From: Yersinia pekkanenii
GTDB taxonomy: Bacteria; Pseudomonadota; Gammaproteobacteria; Enterobacterales; Enterobacteriaceae
NCBI RefSeq assembly: GCF_001152565.1
Contig: NZ_CQAZ01000038.1
Location: 8,509-45,660, forward strand
DNA: 37,152 bases
Reading direction: 5' to 3'
In this document: piece after piece, positions 26,669 through 37,044 of the stretch
How the letters are laid out: each line of letters opens with the position of its first letter
Position numbering within the stretch: position 1 is the stretch's first letter
The notes under the pieces: model-generated
Told to the model about the DNA's origin: nothing
Database searches by the model: none
What the model saw: only the letters and a program-made list of their open reading frames with translations
Translations under genes and position numbers: made by a program

Positions 26669-28329
26669 GGTGTCTTGCGATACCACAAAAATGCCAAGCG
26701 ATTCATTAAGTTAACCTTATCAGCCACCGGTAAATGGGCAGGAATTTCCTCATTGCGGGATAATTGCACCACCAGCGATACATCACCTTGCTGCCTTGCA
26801 TGAGCCAGCCATTGACTAAAACTTTCACCACTGATGTACTGATTTTTGCTATCCGCATAGTTCAGCCCGTAAGTCAGCTCACCCTTCTCACTGAACATCA
26901 ATATATCGCTACGTTTTAGTTCCCACGCTAACCCCGCAGCCACACCCACGCTATCGGTAAGAACATAACGGCTACTACTCAGCTCATCAAAATTATGTTG
27001 GATAAAGTTTTGCGGCTGTTTTGAGTCGATAACCTGTTGCGGGATCAGATAACCCACCAGCAAAATAAACAGTAATGGGCAAGCCGCTGCCCATCGCCAA
27101 TGGCGAGCGTTATTGCGTAAGGTCGCCCAGCCTACGATACCCCATCCGCTAAAGGCGACGGTTGCAAGCACGACTTTCTGATGCTCTTGCGGCCCATAAG
27201 CCACCAAATGACCCACCAGCCCCATACCAATAATTAATACTGCCAACGCGCAGACCAACCCAAAAACAAGGTTTATCGCACCATTAATTTTCAATGCACA
27301 TGTTCGCAGCTTACTAGCACAATCTGTGGCATATGCAGCCATCAGCAAAGCTAGTGGAGCCATACACGGCAAGATATAAGTGGGTAATTTCCCTTTGGCT
27401 ACACTGAAGAACAATAGCGGCATCAGTACCCAACTCAGCAAAAAGAACAACTCCGGCCTTGCAATCCGTTCACGCCACCCTTTGAGTAACGCTCCAGGTA
27501 ATAACCCCAGCCACGGCAAGACAGCCAGGCACAAAATAGGCAAGTAATACCAAATGGGTGCTTTGTGTTGAGCATCTTTCTCAGCAAAACGCTGAATATG
27601 TTCAACCCAAAAGAAATAATGCCAAAAATCAGGCTCGCGTTGTGCTATTGCCAATGCCCACGGCAAACTCAATATAACCGCACTCACTACCGCTATCGGA
27701 CCAAAAATGATGAGTTCTTTTACCCGTTTTTGCTGGATGACAATCGGTAATACCGAAATAACCGGCACCGCTAACGCCAGAAAACCTTTGGTCATAAACC
27801 CCATACCACAGGCCAGGCCGAGTAAAAGGTAAGCACCAGCCTTCTGTTTCGACGTTTCTGCCCGCAGAGTGAGGTAAAAACAGACCATCGAAGCGGTTAA
27901 CCACAATGAGATCATCGGGTCCAACACCGCGTAAGTACCGACACCAAACACCAGCAACATGGAGAGATAGATTAATGTTGCCAGCACTGAGGTTGAACGA
28001 TTACGCCACAATAAAGTCGCCAACCAATAAACTAAGACAGCACTTAAGGCTGTGCTAAAAATTGAACCAAATCGTACGGCGAAATTAGTATCACCAAATA
28101 TCCACTGACTAATATTATTAAACCAATACCCGGCAATGGGTTTTTCAAAATAGCGGATACCCAGTAAATGCGGTACCACCCAGTCGCCACGTTGCAACAT
28201 TTCCCGGCTAATTTCAGCATAGCGAGTTTCATCAGGTTGCCACAATAAACGGCTATTAACCGGGAGCAGATAAACCAAAGCAAAGAATAATGCCAGTAGC
28301 GCAGCCCCACTTCCTTTTAATAGTCTCAT
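26665..28329 (-). CDS. arnT: Lipid A L-Ara4N transferase ArnT
   Basis: 554 residues from the ATG at 28327-28329. A GT83 inner-membrane glycosyltransferase that moves L-Ara4N from undecaprenyl phosphate to lipid A phosphates on the periplasmic side, lowering negative charge and giving polymyxin resistance. The first periplasmic loop contains [16 protein letters not shown] (about 29-44), and the conserved [11 protein letters not shown] lies near residue 60. About a dozen hydrophobic segments are followed by a soluble C-terminal domain (about 440-554). Both ends overlap neighbours by 4 bp. Confidence 0.96.
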   Translation of the reverse strand: MRLLKGSGAALLALFFALVYLLPVNSRLLWQPDETRYAEISREMLQRGDWVVPHLLGIRYFEKPIAGYWFNNISQWIFGDTNFAVRFGSIFSTALSAVLVYWLATLLWRNRSTSVLATLIYLSMLLVFGVGTYAVLDPMISLWLTASMVCFYLTLRAETSKQKAGAYLLLGLACGMGFMTKGFLALAVPVISVLPIVIQQKRVKELIIFGPIAVVSAVILSLPWALAIAQREPDFWHYFFWVEHIQRFAEKDAQHKAPIWYYLPILCLAVLPWLGLLPGALLKGWRERIARPELFFLLSWVLMPLLFFSVAKGKLPTYILPCMAPLALLMAAYATDCASKLRTCALKINGAINLVFGLVCALAVLIIGMGLVGHLVAYGPQEHQKVVLATVAFSGWGIVGWATLRNNARHWRWAAACPLLFILLVGYLIPQQVIDSKQPQNFIQHNFDELSSSRYVLTDSVGVAAGLAWELKRSDILMFSEKGELTYGLNYADSKNQYISGESFSQWLAHARQQGDVSLVVQLSRNEEIPAHLPVADKVNLMNRLAFLWYRKTP

Positions 28330-29231
28330 CCTGCATCCTTTATATTTGACTGACATCCTAGCCAGCCTTCTCGCCCAGCAAAAGCAGCGCGCACAACTTT
28401 ACCTATAGGTAATGAATCCAAATCATCGGGTAATAGATCTTTCAAGGGGCAAAACTGGATACCTTGTTTTTTTGCTCTGATCAATAATTGTTCAAACATC
28501 AGCGCCTGAGACATCCCTTCTACCTCGGCATGAATGGTGTAAACTGGGACTCCGTTATCACGCAATATGGCATCAATAATAAAATCATTAAAATCCTCAG
28601 CGCGGACTTCACTCCCCACAACTTCATCATAAGTCGGTAACGTCACCGGGATTTGTACACTGCCAAAGCTACCATCAGGTAATAGTGGGCGAAAAGGATG
28701 AGTGCCACGACAATCACTGTTATAACGGAAATAAAATTGTTGTTTTACGGCTAAAACTCGCGCATCCGCACGCCAGCCTGCTGCCGCGGAACAAGTGACC
28801 TTTTGCTCAATGCAGTGTTGTAATGCCTCCACCCCTAATTTCACTTGCTCAGTCAATTGTTGTGTTGACCAAGAGGCAACTTTAGCTTGCCAGCCTTGAT
28901 GGTCCCATGCGTGTAAACCCACTTCGTGCCCCGCCTGTAACGTTTCTTTCATCAGCGGGCCAAGGTCCTTCGCTATTTTTTTTCCCGGCCAGGCGGTGCC
29001 TGCCAGCAAAATATCCCAACCATAAAGCGAAGCTGCATTAGACCGCAGCATTTTCCACAGGAAACGAGGACGGAAAAGGCGCCACAAATGGCGCCCCATG
29101 TTATCCGGCCCGACACTGAAGAAAAAGCTGGCACTGATATCATATTTTTCCAGTACAGCAAGTAATGCAGGTACACCGTCCTTTGTTCCACGGTAGGTAT
29201 CAACATCAATCCTCAGGCCAACTTGCTTCAT
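28326..29231 (-). CDS. arnD: 4-deoxy-4-formamido-L-arabinose-phosphoundecaprenol deformylase ArnD
   Basis: 301 residues. A NodB/polysaccharide-deacetylase-type metalloenzyme that removes the formyl group from undecaprenyl-phosphate-Ara4[11 protein letters not shown] (residues 7-15) holds the catalytic and metal aspartates, and HAWDHQGWQ near residue 104 is the metal-binding histidine motif. The ATG overlaps the arnA stop by 4 bp, and its own stop overlaps arnT. Confidence 0.95.
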   Translation of the reverse strand: MKQVGLRIDVDTYRGTKDGVPALLAVLEKYDISASFFFSVGPDNMGRHLWRLFRPRFLWKMLRSNAASLYGWDILLAGTAWPGKKIAKDLGPLMKETLQAGHEVGLHAWDHQGWQAKVASWSTQQLTEQVKLGVEALQHCIEQKVTCSAAAGWRADARVLAVKQQFYFRYNSDCRGTHPFRPLLPDGSFGSVQIPVTLPTYDEVVGSEVRAEDFNDFIIDAILRDNGVPVYTIHAEVEGMSQALMFEQLLIRAKKQGIQFCPLKDLLPDDLDSLPIGKVVRAAFAGREGWLGCQSNIKDAG

Positions 29232-31231
29232 ACGTGATGCTCATCCTTGTGGATTTCATTTTTCTCAAGTACAGCGCCGCGCAGGAAGAAGTCTAATGTT
29301 TCGCTAACAGTTTGTTGCAAGGTAATTTCTGGTTGCCAATGTAAAATACGACGCGCATTACTGATACTTGGCGTGCGATATTCCACATCCTGATAGCCTT
29401 TACCATAATATGCGCTGCTTTCAATATCTTTAAAGCCAGCAAACGGCGGGAAATGATCACGTAATTCATGTTTTTCGAAACTGCTCAGTAGCATTTGAGC
29501 TAACTCACGAATACTGGCCTCATTGGTTGGGTTACCAATATTAATTATCTGACCATCGCAGCATCCATCACGGTTTTCAATAATACGGAATAGCGCCTCA
29601 ATACCATCATGAATATCAGTGAAACAACGTTTTTGCGCGCCACCATCAACCAGTTGAATAGGAGACCCTTCGACCAGGTTCAAAATAAGCTGCGTAATGG
29701 CACGGGAACTACCAATACGAGCAGCATCAAGATTATCTAAACGTGGCCCCATCCAATTAAATGGCCGGAACAGTGTGAACCTCAAGTTTTCTTTCGCGCC
29801 ATAAGCCCAGATAACGCGATCTAACAATTGTTTAGATACTGAGTAAATCCAACGCTGTTTATTAATTGGCCCAACGATCAAACGTGAGGTGTCCTCGTTG
29901 AACTCTTTGTCATCACACATGCCATAAACTTCAGAAGTGGACGGGAATACAATACGTTTATTGTATTTAACGCAATCGCGCACAATCTTTAAGTTTTCTT
30001 CAAAATCCAATTCGAAAACACGCAGTGGATTACGGGTATATTCAATTGGGGTCGCAATAGCAACCAATGGCAGAATAACGTCACATTTTTTAATGTGATA
30101 TTCAATCCATTCGGAATGAATACTAATATCTCCCTCAACAAAATGGAAATGAGGGTTGTCCAGGAAACGGCTAATAGCATCAGAACCAATATCCAGACCA
30201 TAAACTTCATAGCGGTCATCACGCAATAAACGCTCGGTCAAATGGTTACCGATAAAACCATTAACACCAAGAATCAGTACGCGGGTACGCCTTTTCAGCA
30301 GCTTGCTTGGCTTGTTGGCTAAACGCACGTCAGTGACAATGCCCATCTCAAGCGCCAGGCGGTTGCCCTGGACATATAAGCCAGCTTCCCCCTGACCAGT
30401 AACAATCTCCAGTGCGCCCTCACCACAAGCTACAACCAGTGGCGAGGTTGATAACACGGTACCCGGTAATTTTCCGTGCACGATATCCAGCGACCGCGCA
30501 CGCCAGATGGTCAGTTTACGCTGCCCCAGATAACTGAAGGCTCCCGGATAAGGTTCGGTCACTGCGCGGACCAAATTATTAATGGCTGATGCGGGTTTTT
30601 GCCAATGGATCTCACCATCCGCCGCAGTACGGCGGCCATAGTAACTGGCATCGGCTTCATTTTGGGGTGTCAGATGCAGTGACGCATTCTTCATTTTGGG
30701 CAATAAATCACGCAATAAATCTTGAGCAGCATCACGCATTTTTGCATGTAATGTTAATGCAGTATCTGCCTCACTGATGGTGACTTTATGTTGACTTACA
30801 ATCGGACCCGCATCCGCTTTTTCTACCATCTGGTGCAGGGTTACACCCGTTTCAGTTTCCCCATTGACCAGCGCCCAGTTAATAGGTGCGCGACCTCGGT
30901 ACTTCGGTAACAGGGAGCCATGTAAATTGAACCCACCGCGTGGTGCCGAGGACAGAATTTCATCACAAAGCATATTGCGATAATAGAAAGAGAAAATAAT
31001 ATCAGGTTGTAATTGCTGAATACGTTCAATCCACAACGGGTGGTTGACATCTTCAGGCGCAAATACAGGCAACTCTAAATCAGCAGCAACTCTGGCAACT
31101 GAAGAGAAAAAGCGATTCTCACCAGGGGAGTCAGTATGGGTAAACACCGCCTGAATATCGTAACCCGCTTCAACTAGTGCTTTCAGGCCTACGCAGCCAA
31201 TATCGTGATAGGCAAATACAATCGCTTTCAT
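29228..31231 (-). CDS. arnA: Bifunctional UDP-Ara4N formyltransferase / UDP-glucuronate decarboxylase ArnA
   Basis: 667 residues. The N-terminal domain (about 1-305) is a 10-formyl-THF-dependent formyltransferase with Asn102 and His104 in [13 protein letters not shown] and Asp140. The C-terminal domain (about 315-660) is a short-chain dehydrogenase that oxidatively decarboxylates UDP-glucuronate to UDP-Ara4-ketopentose. It shows the NAD motif [10 protein letters not shown] and catalytic YSVSK. ArnB acts between the two reactions. The start overlaps the arnC stop by 4 bp. Size and domain order match the family. Confidence 0.97.
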   Translation of the reverse strand: MKAIVFAYHDIGCVGLKALVEAGYDIQAVFTHTDSPGENRFFSSVARVAADLELPVFAPEDVNHPLWIERIQQLQPDIIFSFYYRNMLCDEILSSAPRGGFNLHGSLLPKYRGRAPINWALVNGETETGVTLHQMVEKADAGPIVSQHKVTISEADTALTLHAKMRDAAQDLLRDLLPKMKNASLHLTPQNEADASYYGRRTAADGEIHWQKPASAINNLVRAVTEPYPGAFSYLGQRKLTIWRARSLDIVHGKLPGTVLSTSPLVVACGEGALEIVTGQGEAGLYVQGNRLALEMGIVTDVRLANKPSKLLKRRTRVLILGVNGFIGNHLTERLLRDDRYEVYGLDIGSDAISRFLDNPHFHFVEGDISIHSEWIEYHIKKCDVILPLVAIATPIEYTRNPLRVFELDFEENLKIVRDCVKYNKRIVFPSTSEVYGMCDDKEFNEDTSRLIVGPINKQRWIYSVSKQLLDRVIWAYGAKENLRFTLFRPFNWMGPRLDNLDAARIGSSRAITQLILNLVEGSPIQLVDGGAQKRCFTDIHDGIEALFRIIENRDGCCDGQIINIGNPTNEASIRELAQMLLSSFEKHELRDHFPPFAGFKDIESSAYYGKGYQDVEYRTPSISNARRILHWQPEITLQQTVSETLDFFLRGAVLEKNEIHKDEHHV

Positions 31232-32211
31232 TTCTCTACATCCTGATTATTTTCGGTCTGCTCAACGCCGACCACTTTCTGTATGAAATAACGTGGGCGC
31301 GCGCGCACATCGTTATAAATGCGGCCAATATATTCACCAAGTAATCCCATACCAACAAATTGAGCACCGATGAACATGAACAACACGGCGAATAGTGTAA
31401 AGACGCCACCACCTGCCCATTCAGGGCCAAATACCAAACGTAAAACCACTAACAACACGGCGAGAGTGAAACCAGAAAGTGCAATGACACTGCCTACCAA
31501 ACTTAACAAGCGTAATGGCGTCGTTGTCAGACAGGTAATCAAGTCATACATCAGATTGATGAGTTTCATCAGGCTATATTTTGAGTCGCCGAATTCACGT
31601 TCAGCGTGATGAACCGTAATTTCAGTGGTACGACGAGCAAAAGTGTTAGCAAGAATAGGAATAAATGTACTACGTTCGTGACAGTGTAACATTGCTTCAA
31701 CAATATGACGGCGATAGGCTCGTAGCATGCACCCGTAGTCACCCATTGACTTCCCTGTAGCACGTTGAATCATCATATTGATCATGCGGGAGGCTGTTTT
31801 ACGAAACAGTGAATCCTGGCGGTTAGCGCGCACAGTGCCAACGACGTCATACCCCTCTTCAGCCACACTCACCAGTCGTGGGATTTCTTCTGGCGGGTTT
31901 TGTAGATCAGCATCAAGTGTAATCACTAAATCACCGCTAACCTGATTGAACCCCGCCATAATCGCAGAGTGCTGACCATAATTACGATTGAGTAAAACGG
32001 CAATAATGCCGCTATCTGGCTCATTAGCCGCCACGGTCAAAATCTCGGCGGAACTATCACTACTGCCATCATCGACCAAAATTATTTCATAAGGTTGAGT
32101 GAGTAATTTACAGGCAGCAGATGTCCTCTTTAATAATACGGGCAAGCTTTCTTGCTCGTTATAAACAGGGATAACAATTGAGACTTTTTTTATTTGTTCA
32201 TTTTGTGACAC
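31228..32211 (-). CDS. arnC: Undecaprenyl-phosphate 4-formamido-L-arabinose transferase ArnC
   Basis: 327 residues from a GTG at 32209-32211 ([19 protein letters not shown]); no ATG fits the conserved N-terminus. It is a GT2 glycosyltransferase moving Ara4FN from UDP to undecaprenyl phosphate at the inner membrane. The catalytic domain spans about 9-230, with [11 protein letters not shown] as the DXD region. Two membrane helices lie at about 235-260 and 270-295. It overlaps arnB by 14 bp and arnA by 4 bp. The GTG start inside the arnB end suggests translation depends on arnB. Confidence 0.95.
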   Translation of the reverse strand: MSQNEQIKKVSIVIPVYNEQESLPVLLKRTSAACKLLTQPYEIILVDDGSSDSSAEILTVAANEPDSGIIAVLLNRNYGQHSAIMAGFNQVSGDLVITLDADLQNPPEEIPRLVSVAEEGYDVVGTVRANRQDSLFRKTASRMINMMIQRATGKSMGDYGCMLRAYRRHIVEAMLHCHERSTFIPILANTFARRTTEITVHHAEREFGDSKYSLMKLINLMYDLITCLTTTPLRLLSLVGSVIALSGFTLAVLLVVLRLVFGPEWAGGGVFTLFAVLFMFIGAQFVGMGLLGEYIGRIYNDVRARPRYFIQKVVGVEQTENNQDVEK

Positions 32212-33352
32212 GATGCGGCCCTATAATAGTTTCCAATGCATCAACCACCCGATCAACATCGCTATCTAGCATGTCGGGGAAAAGGGGCAATGTGCATAAT
32301 CTGGCGGAATTCCACTCAGTATTAGGTAAGTTAAGGTGCGGGTAACGCTCACGATAATATTTTTGGGTGTGTGCTGCGCGAAAATGCAGGCCGGTACCAA
32401 TACCCAACGCTTTCAGCCGCATCATCAGTGAATCACGGCTAATACCACAGCGATCTTCATCAACACGCACCATAAAAAGATGCCAGGCATGTTGATGGGC
32501 ATAGTGGGGAACCGCCAATGGTTGCAAAGGTGAATCGGTTAATGCCGCATGATAACGAGCCACCAGCGCTTGCCGACGGGCATTGATTTCAGGTAATCGC
32601 CCAAGTTGAACAACGGCAATAGCGGCGTGAATATCAGATAAATTATATTTATAACCTGGCTCTACGACCTCAGCCTGAGGGCTACGCCCTTGTATTTGCC
32701 GATCAAAGGCATCGACACCCAAGCCATGAAACTTAAGCCGACGAACTCGAGCAGCCAGCTCATCATCGTCGGTCGCGATTAAGCCACCTTCAGCACAAGT
32801 AATGTTTTTGATGGCATGGAAAGAGAAAATAGCCGTGCCCTTCTCACCAATCCATTGATTACCATAACGGGTACCAACGGCATGGGCCGCGTCTTCAATC
32901 AGTGGAATATCCCGTTGCTGGGCAATTAAGCGCAAAGCATCAAGATTGCAAGGCGCTCCTGCATAATGTACGGGAATAATCGCTTTGGTTTTTGGGGTAA
33001 TGGCCGCTTCAACATCAGCAGCGCTTATCATTAAAGTATCGCGATCAACATCAATCATTACCGGCTCAGCGCCCAGTAACACGATCATATTAAGAGTGGA
33101 GACCCAAGTCTGGGATGGTGTAATAACCTCATCACCAGGGCCAATCCCTAACGCCATCAGGGTGATATGCATTCCAGCCGTTGCAGAGCAGACAGCAATA
33201 GCATGTTTACAACCAAACGCCTGACAAAAATCAGTTTCTAGCTGCTGATTCTGTGGGCCTGTGGTTATCCAACCGGAACCTAATACATTTACCACCGCAT
33301 TAATTTCGTCAGCACCGATTGACGGGCGAGAAAAAGGCAAAAAATTCTGCAT
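32198..33352 (-). CDS. arnB: UDP-Ara4-ketopentose aminotransferase ArnB
   Basis: 384 residues. A PLP-dependent DegT/DnrJ/EryC1 aminotransferase that converts UDP-4-ketopentose to UDP-L-Ara4N with glutamate as donor. The PLP lysine is Lys182 in [13 protein letters not shown], and [10 protein letters not shown] (about 151-160) is the cofactor-binding aspartate motif. It is the first gene of arnBCADTEF. AAGGGA lies upstream of the ATG. The leader holds overlapping PmrA and PhoP boxes about 115-140 bases upstream. Confidence 0.96.
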   Translation of the reverse strand: MQNFLPFSRPSIGADEINAVVNVLGSGWITTGPQNQQLETDFCQAFGCKHAIAVCSATAGMHITLMALGIGPGDEVITPSQTWVSTLNMIVLLGAEPVMIDVDRDTLMISAADVEAAITPKTKAIIPVHYAGAPCNLDALRLIAQQRDIPLIEDAAHAVGTRYGNQWIGEKGTAIFSFHAIKNITCAEGGLIATDDDELAARVRRLKFHGLGVDAFDRQIQGRSPQAEVVEPGYKYNLSDIHAAIAVVQLGRLPEINARRQALVARYHAALTDSPLQPLAVPHYAHQHAWHLFMVRVDEDRCGISRDSLMMRLKALGIGTGLHFRAAHTQKYYRERYPHLNLPNTEWNSARLCTLPLFPDMLDSDVDRVVDALETIIGPHRVTK

Positions 33353-33701
33353 CGAAAAAATCCCTTAGGACAGGTTGAGCTATCGGCAACTATATGCCCA
33401 CATAAGTTAACGAAAACTAAACACCAATCAGATAGGTTCGGGGTTTGCTAAGATTAACTTTAGTCCATTAACCTTAAATAAACCTTAAGATAAGATTTAT
33501 TTCGCTATATATTTAGAATGAACACTTCACATTGAGGGATTATTTTTACTATAAATATCAATCAACTAACACAGAACACGGTGATAACACTATTATATTG
33601 ATTTAATTAAGTTTATCCGGACAGGACGTTTCCCAGTAGAAATAATAGTAGTCAATGTTACGTTTCAGTGTAACCAATACAGATTAATAAAAATGTATTT
33701 A
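33353..33701. other. Intergenic region between btuD and arnB
   Basis: 349 AT-rich bases with no supported gene. Beyond the PmrA/PhoP boxes I see only a weak GTTAC/GTAAC inverted pair near 33658-33675, which could mark the end of the btu transcript. No convincing U-tract terminator separates btuD from arnB. Confidence 0.4.
33468..33489 (-). promoter_or_regulatory. Overlapping PmrA and PhoP boxes of the arn operon
   Basis: On the minus strand CTTAAG-GTTTA-TTTAAG (33473-33489) fits the PmrA consensus HTTAAK-N5-HTTAAK at both half-sites. The same strand also reads GGTTTA-TTTAA-GGTTAA (33468-33484), a PhoP-type direct repeat with 11-base periodicity and one mismatch. The two sites share most of their bases. 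Direct control of the Y. pestis arn operon by both PmrA and PhoP has been reported, to my knowledge. Confidence 0.72.
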
Positions 33702-34460
33702 TTATACACTTTTTGTAATAATCCAGTTCTGATGATTAAAACTATGTACTTGAAAATCCACTTCGAATACTTCAGATAAGATATTGGCTTCCATTACCTG
33801 CTTAGTACTTCCTTGTGCAAGCATATTCCCTCGAGCCATTAACCAAACCTGATCAGCTTGCTGCAAAGTATGGTTAAGGTCATGAGTACTAATGATTGCA
33901 CTGCGTTCAGCTGAACAAAACTCACGAAGCAAACCGTCTAACGCCACTTTTTGCGCAACATCCAGCCCAGTGTATGGCTCATCAAGTAATAACAATTTAC
34001 TGTCGGGATTAATATCCGGCCATACTTGCAAGAAAACAGCGGCTAGTCGAACGCGTTGCCACTCTCCACCGGATAATTGTGACAGCATCCGCGGTAGTTT
34101 GTCAGTTAATCTCAACCGTTTACAGAGATAACCAATCGTAGCCGCTACAGCGTCAGGATCTACACCTACAGGCTGATAAAGCGCAAGATATTGGAAAACC
34201 GGCATCATCGTCAGGGTGGATTGCTGTTGGCACAAATAGGCTCGCAACCGAGCCAAGTCATGCCCCGAATAAAGAGACAACGCCTTCCCCGCGAGCACGA
34301 TATCACCCTCAGCAGGCAATATCCCTGCCAGAGAAGCCAGTAGCGTACTTTTCCCTGCGCCATTCGGGCCGATCAGATGAATTTGCACCCCAGCAATCAC
34401 TTGAGCCGAAAGAGGAGCAAGGCGTTTTTCTACCGTGACATTGCCGAGTTGCAATAGCAT
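33702..34460 (-). CDS. btuD: Vitamin B12 import ATPase BtuD
   Basis: 252 residues from the ATG at 34458-34460; a TTG just before adds one residue. It is the cytoplasmic ABC ATPase of the BtuCD-F cobalamin importer. Walker A is GPNGAGKST (about 32-40), the signature is LSGGEWQRVRLA and Walker B is LLLLDEPYTGLD. It follows btuE by 24 bases on the same strand. E. coli has nlpC directly downstream; here arnB follows after 349 bases. Confidence 0.94.
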   Translation of the reverse strand: MLLQLGNVTVEKRLAPLSAQVIAGVQIHLIGPNGAGKSTLLASLAGILPAEGDIVLAGKALSLYSGHDLARLRAYLCQQQSTLTMMPVFQYLALYQPVGVDPDAVAATIGYLCKRLRLTDKLPRMLSQLSGGEWQRVRLAAVFLQVWPDINPDSKLLLLDEPYTGLDVAQKVALDGLLREFCSAERSAIISTHDLNHTLQQADQVWLMARGNMLAQGSTKQVMEANILSEVFEVDFQVHSFNHQNWIITKSV

Positions 34461-34484
34461 CAAAATAAATCCGTTATCGGTAAA

Positions 34485-35039
34485 TTAATTATTGGCCAAC
34501 GCCTGGGAAATAGCACTAATCAGAATCGGATCTTCTGGTGTCATATCCGGAGCAAAACGCTCAAGTACCACACCATCACGACTAACCAGGAACTTCTCAA
34601 AATTCCACAAAATATCGCCTGGTTGCTTCGGTTCACGCCCCTTACTTGCTAACCGCTGATAAAACTCGCTTCCTTCAGGTGCTAGCGCAATAGGTTTGGC
34701 CGCAATTAATTGCTGATATAAAGGATGCCGTTGCGGACCATTGACTTCAATTTTACTGAACATAGGGAATTCAATCCCAAATGTGCCACGGCAGAAGGCT
34801 TGAATTTCTTCATCGCTACCAGGCTCCTGCCCGGCAAACTCATTACTCGGGAAACCTAGCACCTCAAAACCTTGTTGATGATAAGTTTTATACAGGTTTT
34901 CTAACCCTTCATACTGTTTGGTTAGACCGCACTGAGAAGCCACGTTAACCACGAGGAGCACTGAACCTTTGTATTTTTCCAGTTGAACTGATTGACTTTC
35001 AATGGTTTTGACTGCGATGGAATAAATTGGATTACTCAT
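34485..35039 (-). CDS. btuE: Glutathione peroxidase-type thiol peroxidase BtuE
   Basis: 184 residues. It reduces peroxides using a thioredoxin- or glutathione-linked route and is not needed for B12 import despite its place between btuC and btuD. The catalytic cysteine is Cys37 (NVASQCGLT), a cysteine form of the selenocysteine enzyme. GFPSNEFAGQEPG supplies the conserved glutamine, and ILWNFEKFLV the tryptophan and asparagine. It is the middle gene of btuCED, 69 bases after btuC. Confidence 0.94.
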   Translation of the reverse strand: MSNPIYSIAVKTIESQSVQLEKYKGSVLLVVNVASQCGLTKQYEGLENLYKTYHQQGFEVLGFPSNEFAGQEPGSDEEIQAFCRGTFGIEFPMFSKIEVNGPQRHPLYQQLIAAKPIALAPEGSEFYQRLASKGREPKQPGDILWNFEKFLVSRDGVVLERFAPDMTPEDPILISAISQALANN

Positions 35040-35108
35040 CAGGAAGGACCCTTATTCAGCGATAATAAACAGATGAACTTAAACGCATATAAATAGCTAT
35101 GAGGCAGA

Positions 35109-36116
35109 TCACTTTACACTTTTCACTCGTGTCAGCAACCAGATAAATAATGGCGAGCCTAACGTCGCGGTCACCACCCCAATCGGTAATTCCGCTGAGA
35201 ATAAAGCGACACGTGCCACAATATCGGCTAATAACAGCACTCCACCACCGGCTAACGCACAACCGGTTAATAATTGGCGCTGGTCGGTTAAACCGGTCAA
35301 TCGTAAGATATGAGGGATGACCAAACCGATAAAACTGATCACCCCCGCCAGAGCAACACTGATACCGACCAGTAAACCAATAGCCAGCACCAATAAATTG
35401 CGCCACAAGTGAAGGGAAATTCCCAGTTGTCTGGCTTGCTGCTCACCCAGCGACATAAAATTAAGCACCCGCCCCTGACAACAGAGCCATACAACAATAG
35501 GTAGCAATGTAAGTACCAGCCCTTGTTGCCGCCAGTCAATGCCACTAAAGCCTCCCATCATCCAATACATCAATTGCCGTAAATCCAGGCTGGTACTGAA
35601 ATAAACGGCCCAAGTCATCACCGCACTGCAAACGATCCCCAAGGCGACACCAACCAATAACAGACGAGCGTTGGTTAATAAACGCCGACGAGCAAAGCTT
35701 AACAGCAGAACCGTCATAAATAAGGCTCCAGCAATAGCACAGGCACTTAAAAACCAGATGGGTAACAATCCATGGCCTAATAATACCGCCATTACCAATG
35801 CAACACCGGCACCGTTCGCGACACCTAACAAACCAGGCTCTGCTAACGGATTCTCAAACAGTGCCTGCATAACCGCACCGGAGACAGCAAGGCTTGCTCC
35901 AACCAACATCACAGCCAAGGCCCGAGGCAAACGCAACTGCCAGACAAATAATTGCCCACTTTCGCTGAACCATTGAGTTGGCCAAATCCAAACATCACCT
36001 GCGCATAAACTGGCTACCAGCGCCAATAACAATATGACAACCAATCCTTTGAGGTAATTGTGGGCATGTTGTTGTTGTCGCTGTTGGAGAACGGTAAATA
36101 ACTGACTGGTCTGCAT
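35109..36116 (-). CDS. btuC: Vitamin B12 ABC transporter permease BtuC
   Basis: 335 residues from the ATG at 36114-36116 ([12 protein letters not shown]), with GAGG 5 bases upstream. An upstream start adding 50 residues has no family support. FecCD-family permease with about ten membrane helices. Motifs include [40 protein letters not shown] (about 66-105) and the coupling region [13 protein letters not shown] heme or siderophore permease is the alternative, but gene order btuC-btuE-btuD and sequence favour cobalamin. E. coli has ihfA just upstream; here a DUF2502 gene lies there instead. Confidence 0.93.
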   Translation of the reverse strand: MQTSQLFTVLQQRQQQHAHNYLKGLVVILLLALVASLCAGDVWIWPTQWFSESGQLFVWQLRLPRALAVMLVGASLAVSGAVMQALFENPLAEPGLLGVANGAGVALVMAVLLGHGLLPIWFLSACAIAGALFMTVLLLSFARRRLLTNARLLLVGVALGIVCSAVMTWAVYFSTSLDLRQLMYWMMGGFSGIDWRQQGLVLTLLPIVVWLCCQGRVLNFMSLGEQQARQLGISLHLWRNLLVLAIGLLVGISVALAGVISFIGLVIPHILRLTGLTDQRQLLTGCALAGGGVLLLADIVARVALFSAELPIGVVTATLGSPLFIWLLTRVKSVK

Positions 36117-36257
36117 TACATCCTCGGCCACTGTCTCAGGATTTACCTGAAGATGTCTGGTAAGTATAAAGGCTTGATGCCCATGGCTAGGGACAGATAG
36201 TAGGGGGTTAACAGGATAAGAGGAAGTTTTGCGTGAACAATAAGTTTTTTTGTTGAT

Positions 36258-36300
36258 TGAAAACACTAACTCTACCCACAGGCTGTTGGGATAAAGTTAG
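36258..36300 (-). terminator. Possible terminator of the DUF2502 gene
   Basis: On the minus strand CTAACTTTATCCC pairs with GGGTAGAGTTAG (one bulge, one wobble) around a 10-base loop, followed by TGTTTTC. It begins 20 bases past the stop. Confidence 0.5.
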
Positions 36301-36320
36301 CCTGAACTTATTATTTATTA

Positions 36321-36794
36321 TTAGCGATAACCATTATTTTGCGATGGGTAGACCTGCTGACCTCCGCGGCCACTGCTATTATTTGGAGCACCTTGCTTAC
36401 CCTGCCCGCCATGATGACTTGATTGCTCGCGTCCGTTATTCTGCTCATGATTACTATGTTGTGACTGATTACCGTGGCCATCGCGTTCATTGTGGCCTTG
36501 ATCCCCATCCCCCTTTCCGCGGAACGGATTATGGCCGTTTTGTGCTGACGGGTGCTGCCAACGGCCACCATCCCAGTAATAGCCTCGCTCATTACGATCA
36601 CCAATATGACCACCACGATGTTCATGCCACCACTGTGGCGGACGCCAATCATAACCATCCCAATAATAACCACGGTGATCTTGATCACCTAAATGTAAAC
36701 TGACTCCAGGTATATTAATGTCAAGTGACACCTCTGCCTGTGCGATCAGCGGCATTAATGATAGAACCCCCAGTAACAGCAGATATTTTTTCAT
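36321..36794 (-). CDS. DUF2502 exported protein with His/Gln/Asn/Gly-rich tail (YpeC-like)
   Basis: 157 residues of unknown function. Residues 1-20 are a signal peptide ending in AQA. The mature start (EVSLDINIPGVSLHLGDQDHRGYYWDGYDWR) matches the DUF2502/YpeC pattern as I recall it. RGYYWDG occurs twice (about 41-47 and 71-77), each followed by a Trp/His-rich segment (WRPPQWWHEHRGGH and WQHPSAQNGH). Residues about 85-157 are low complexity, rich in Gly, His, Gln, Asn and Ser. The His content could allow metal binding, but that is inference. It is divergent from the glycine-rich gene at the window end. Confidence 0.8.
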   Translation of the reverse strand: MKKYLLLLGVLSLMPLIAQAEVSLDINIPGVSLHLGDQDHRGYYWDGYDWRPPQWWHEHRGGHIGDRNERGYYWDGGRWQHPSAQNGHNPFRGKGDGDQGHNERDGHGNQSQHSNHEQNNGREQSSHHGGQGKQGAPNNSSGRGGQQVYPSQNNGYR

Positions 36795-36993
36795 ATAAAT
36801 CCAAATGTATTATTTAACATTACTTAATTTATATCAGCGAAAATAAAAATCCTCTATCAGATAAGTAGCTCTTTTCAATTTCATTTCATACTTCTTACGA
36901 AATCCATACAGTTATTTCATGGGGCTATTTTATGTACTACTATTTCTAACAACTCTTAACGTTCAACTGACACTTTTCCGCATTACATTAGCT

Positions 36994-37019
36994 TATAATC
37001 ACAACCTTATTTAAATAAG
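36994..37019 (+). promoter_or_regulatory. Perfect -10 hexamer and palindrome before the glycine-rich gene
   Basis: TATAAT at 36994-36999 is a perfect -10; CTGACA at 36967-36972 is a poor fit as -35 because the spacing is 21. CTTATTTAAATAAG at 37006-37019 is a perfect 14-bp palindrome, at about the transcription start and 25 bases before the ATG. It could be an operator or a leader hairpin. Confidence 0.4.
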
Positions 37020-37044
37020 TTAGTTAACCCGTGAGGAAAATATA

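Noticed and set aside
36117-36266. 50-residue N-terminal extension of btuC
   Set aside because: The extension is polar, unlike any BtuC, and a good ribosome binding site precedes the internal ATG at 36114-36116.
36257-36703. 148-codon plus-strand frame opposite the DUF2502 gene
   Set aside because: It is His/Tyr-rich antisense of a low-complexity gene. The minus-strand frame has a signal peptide and a known family; this one has neither.
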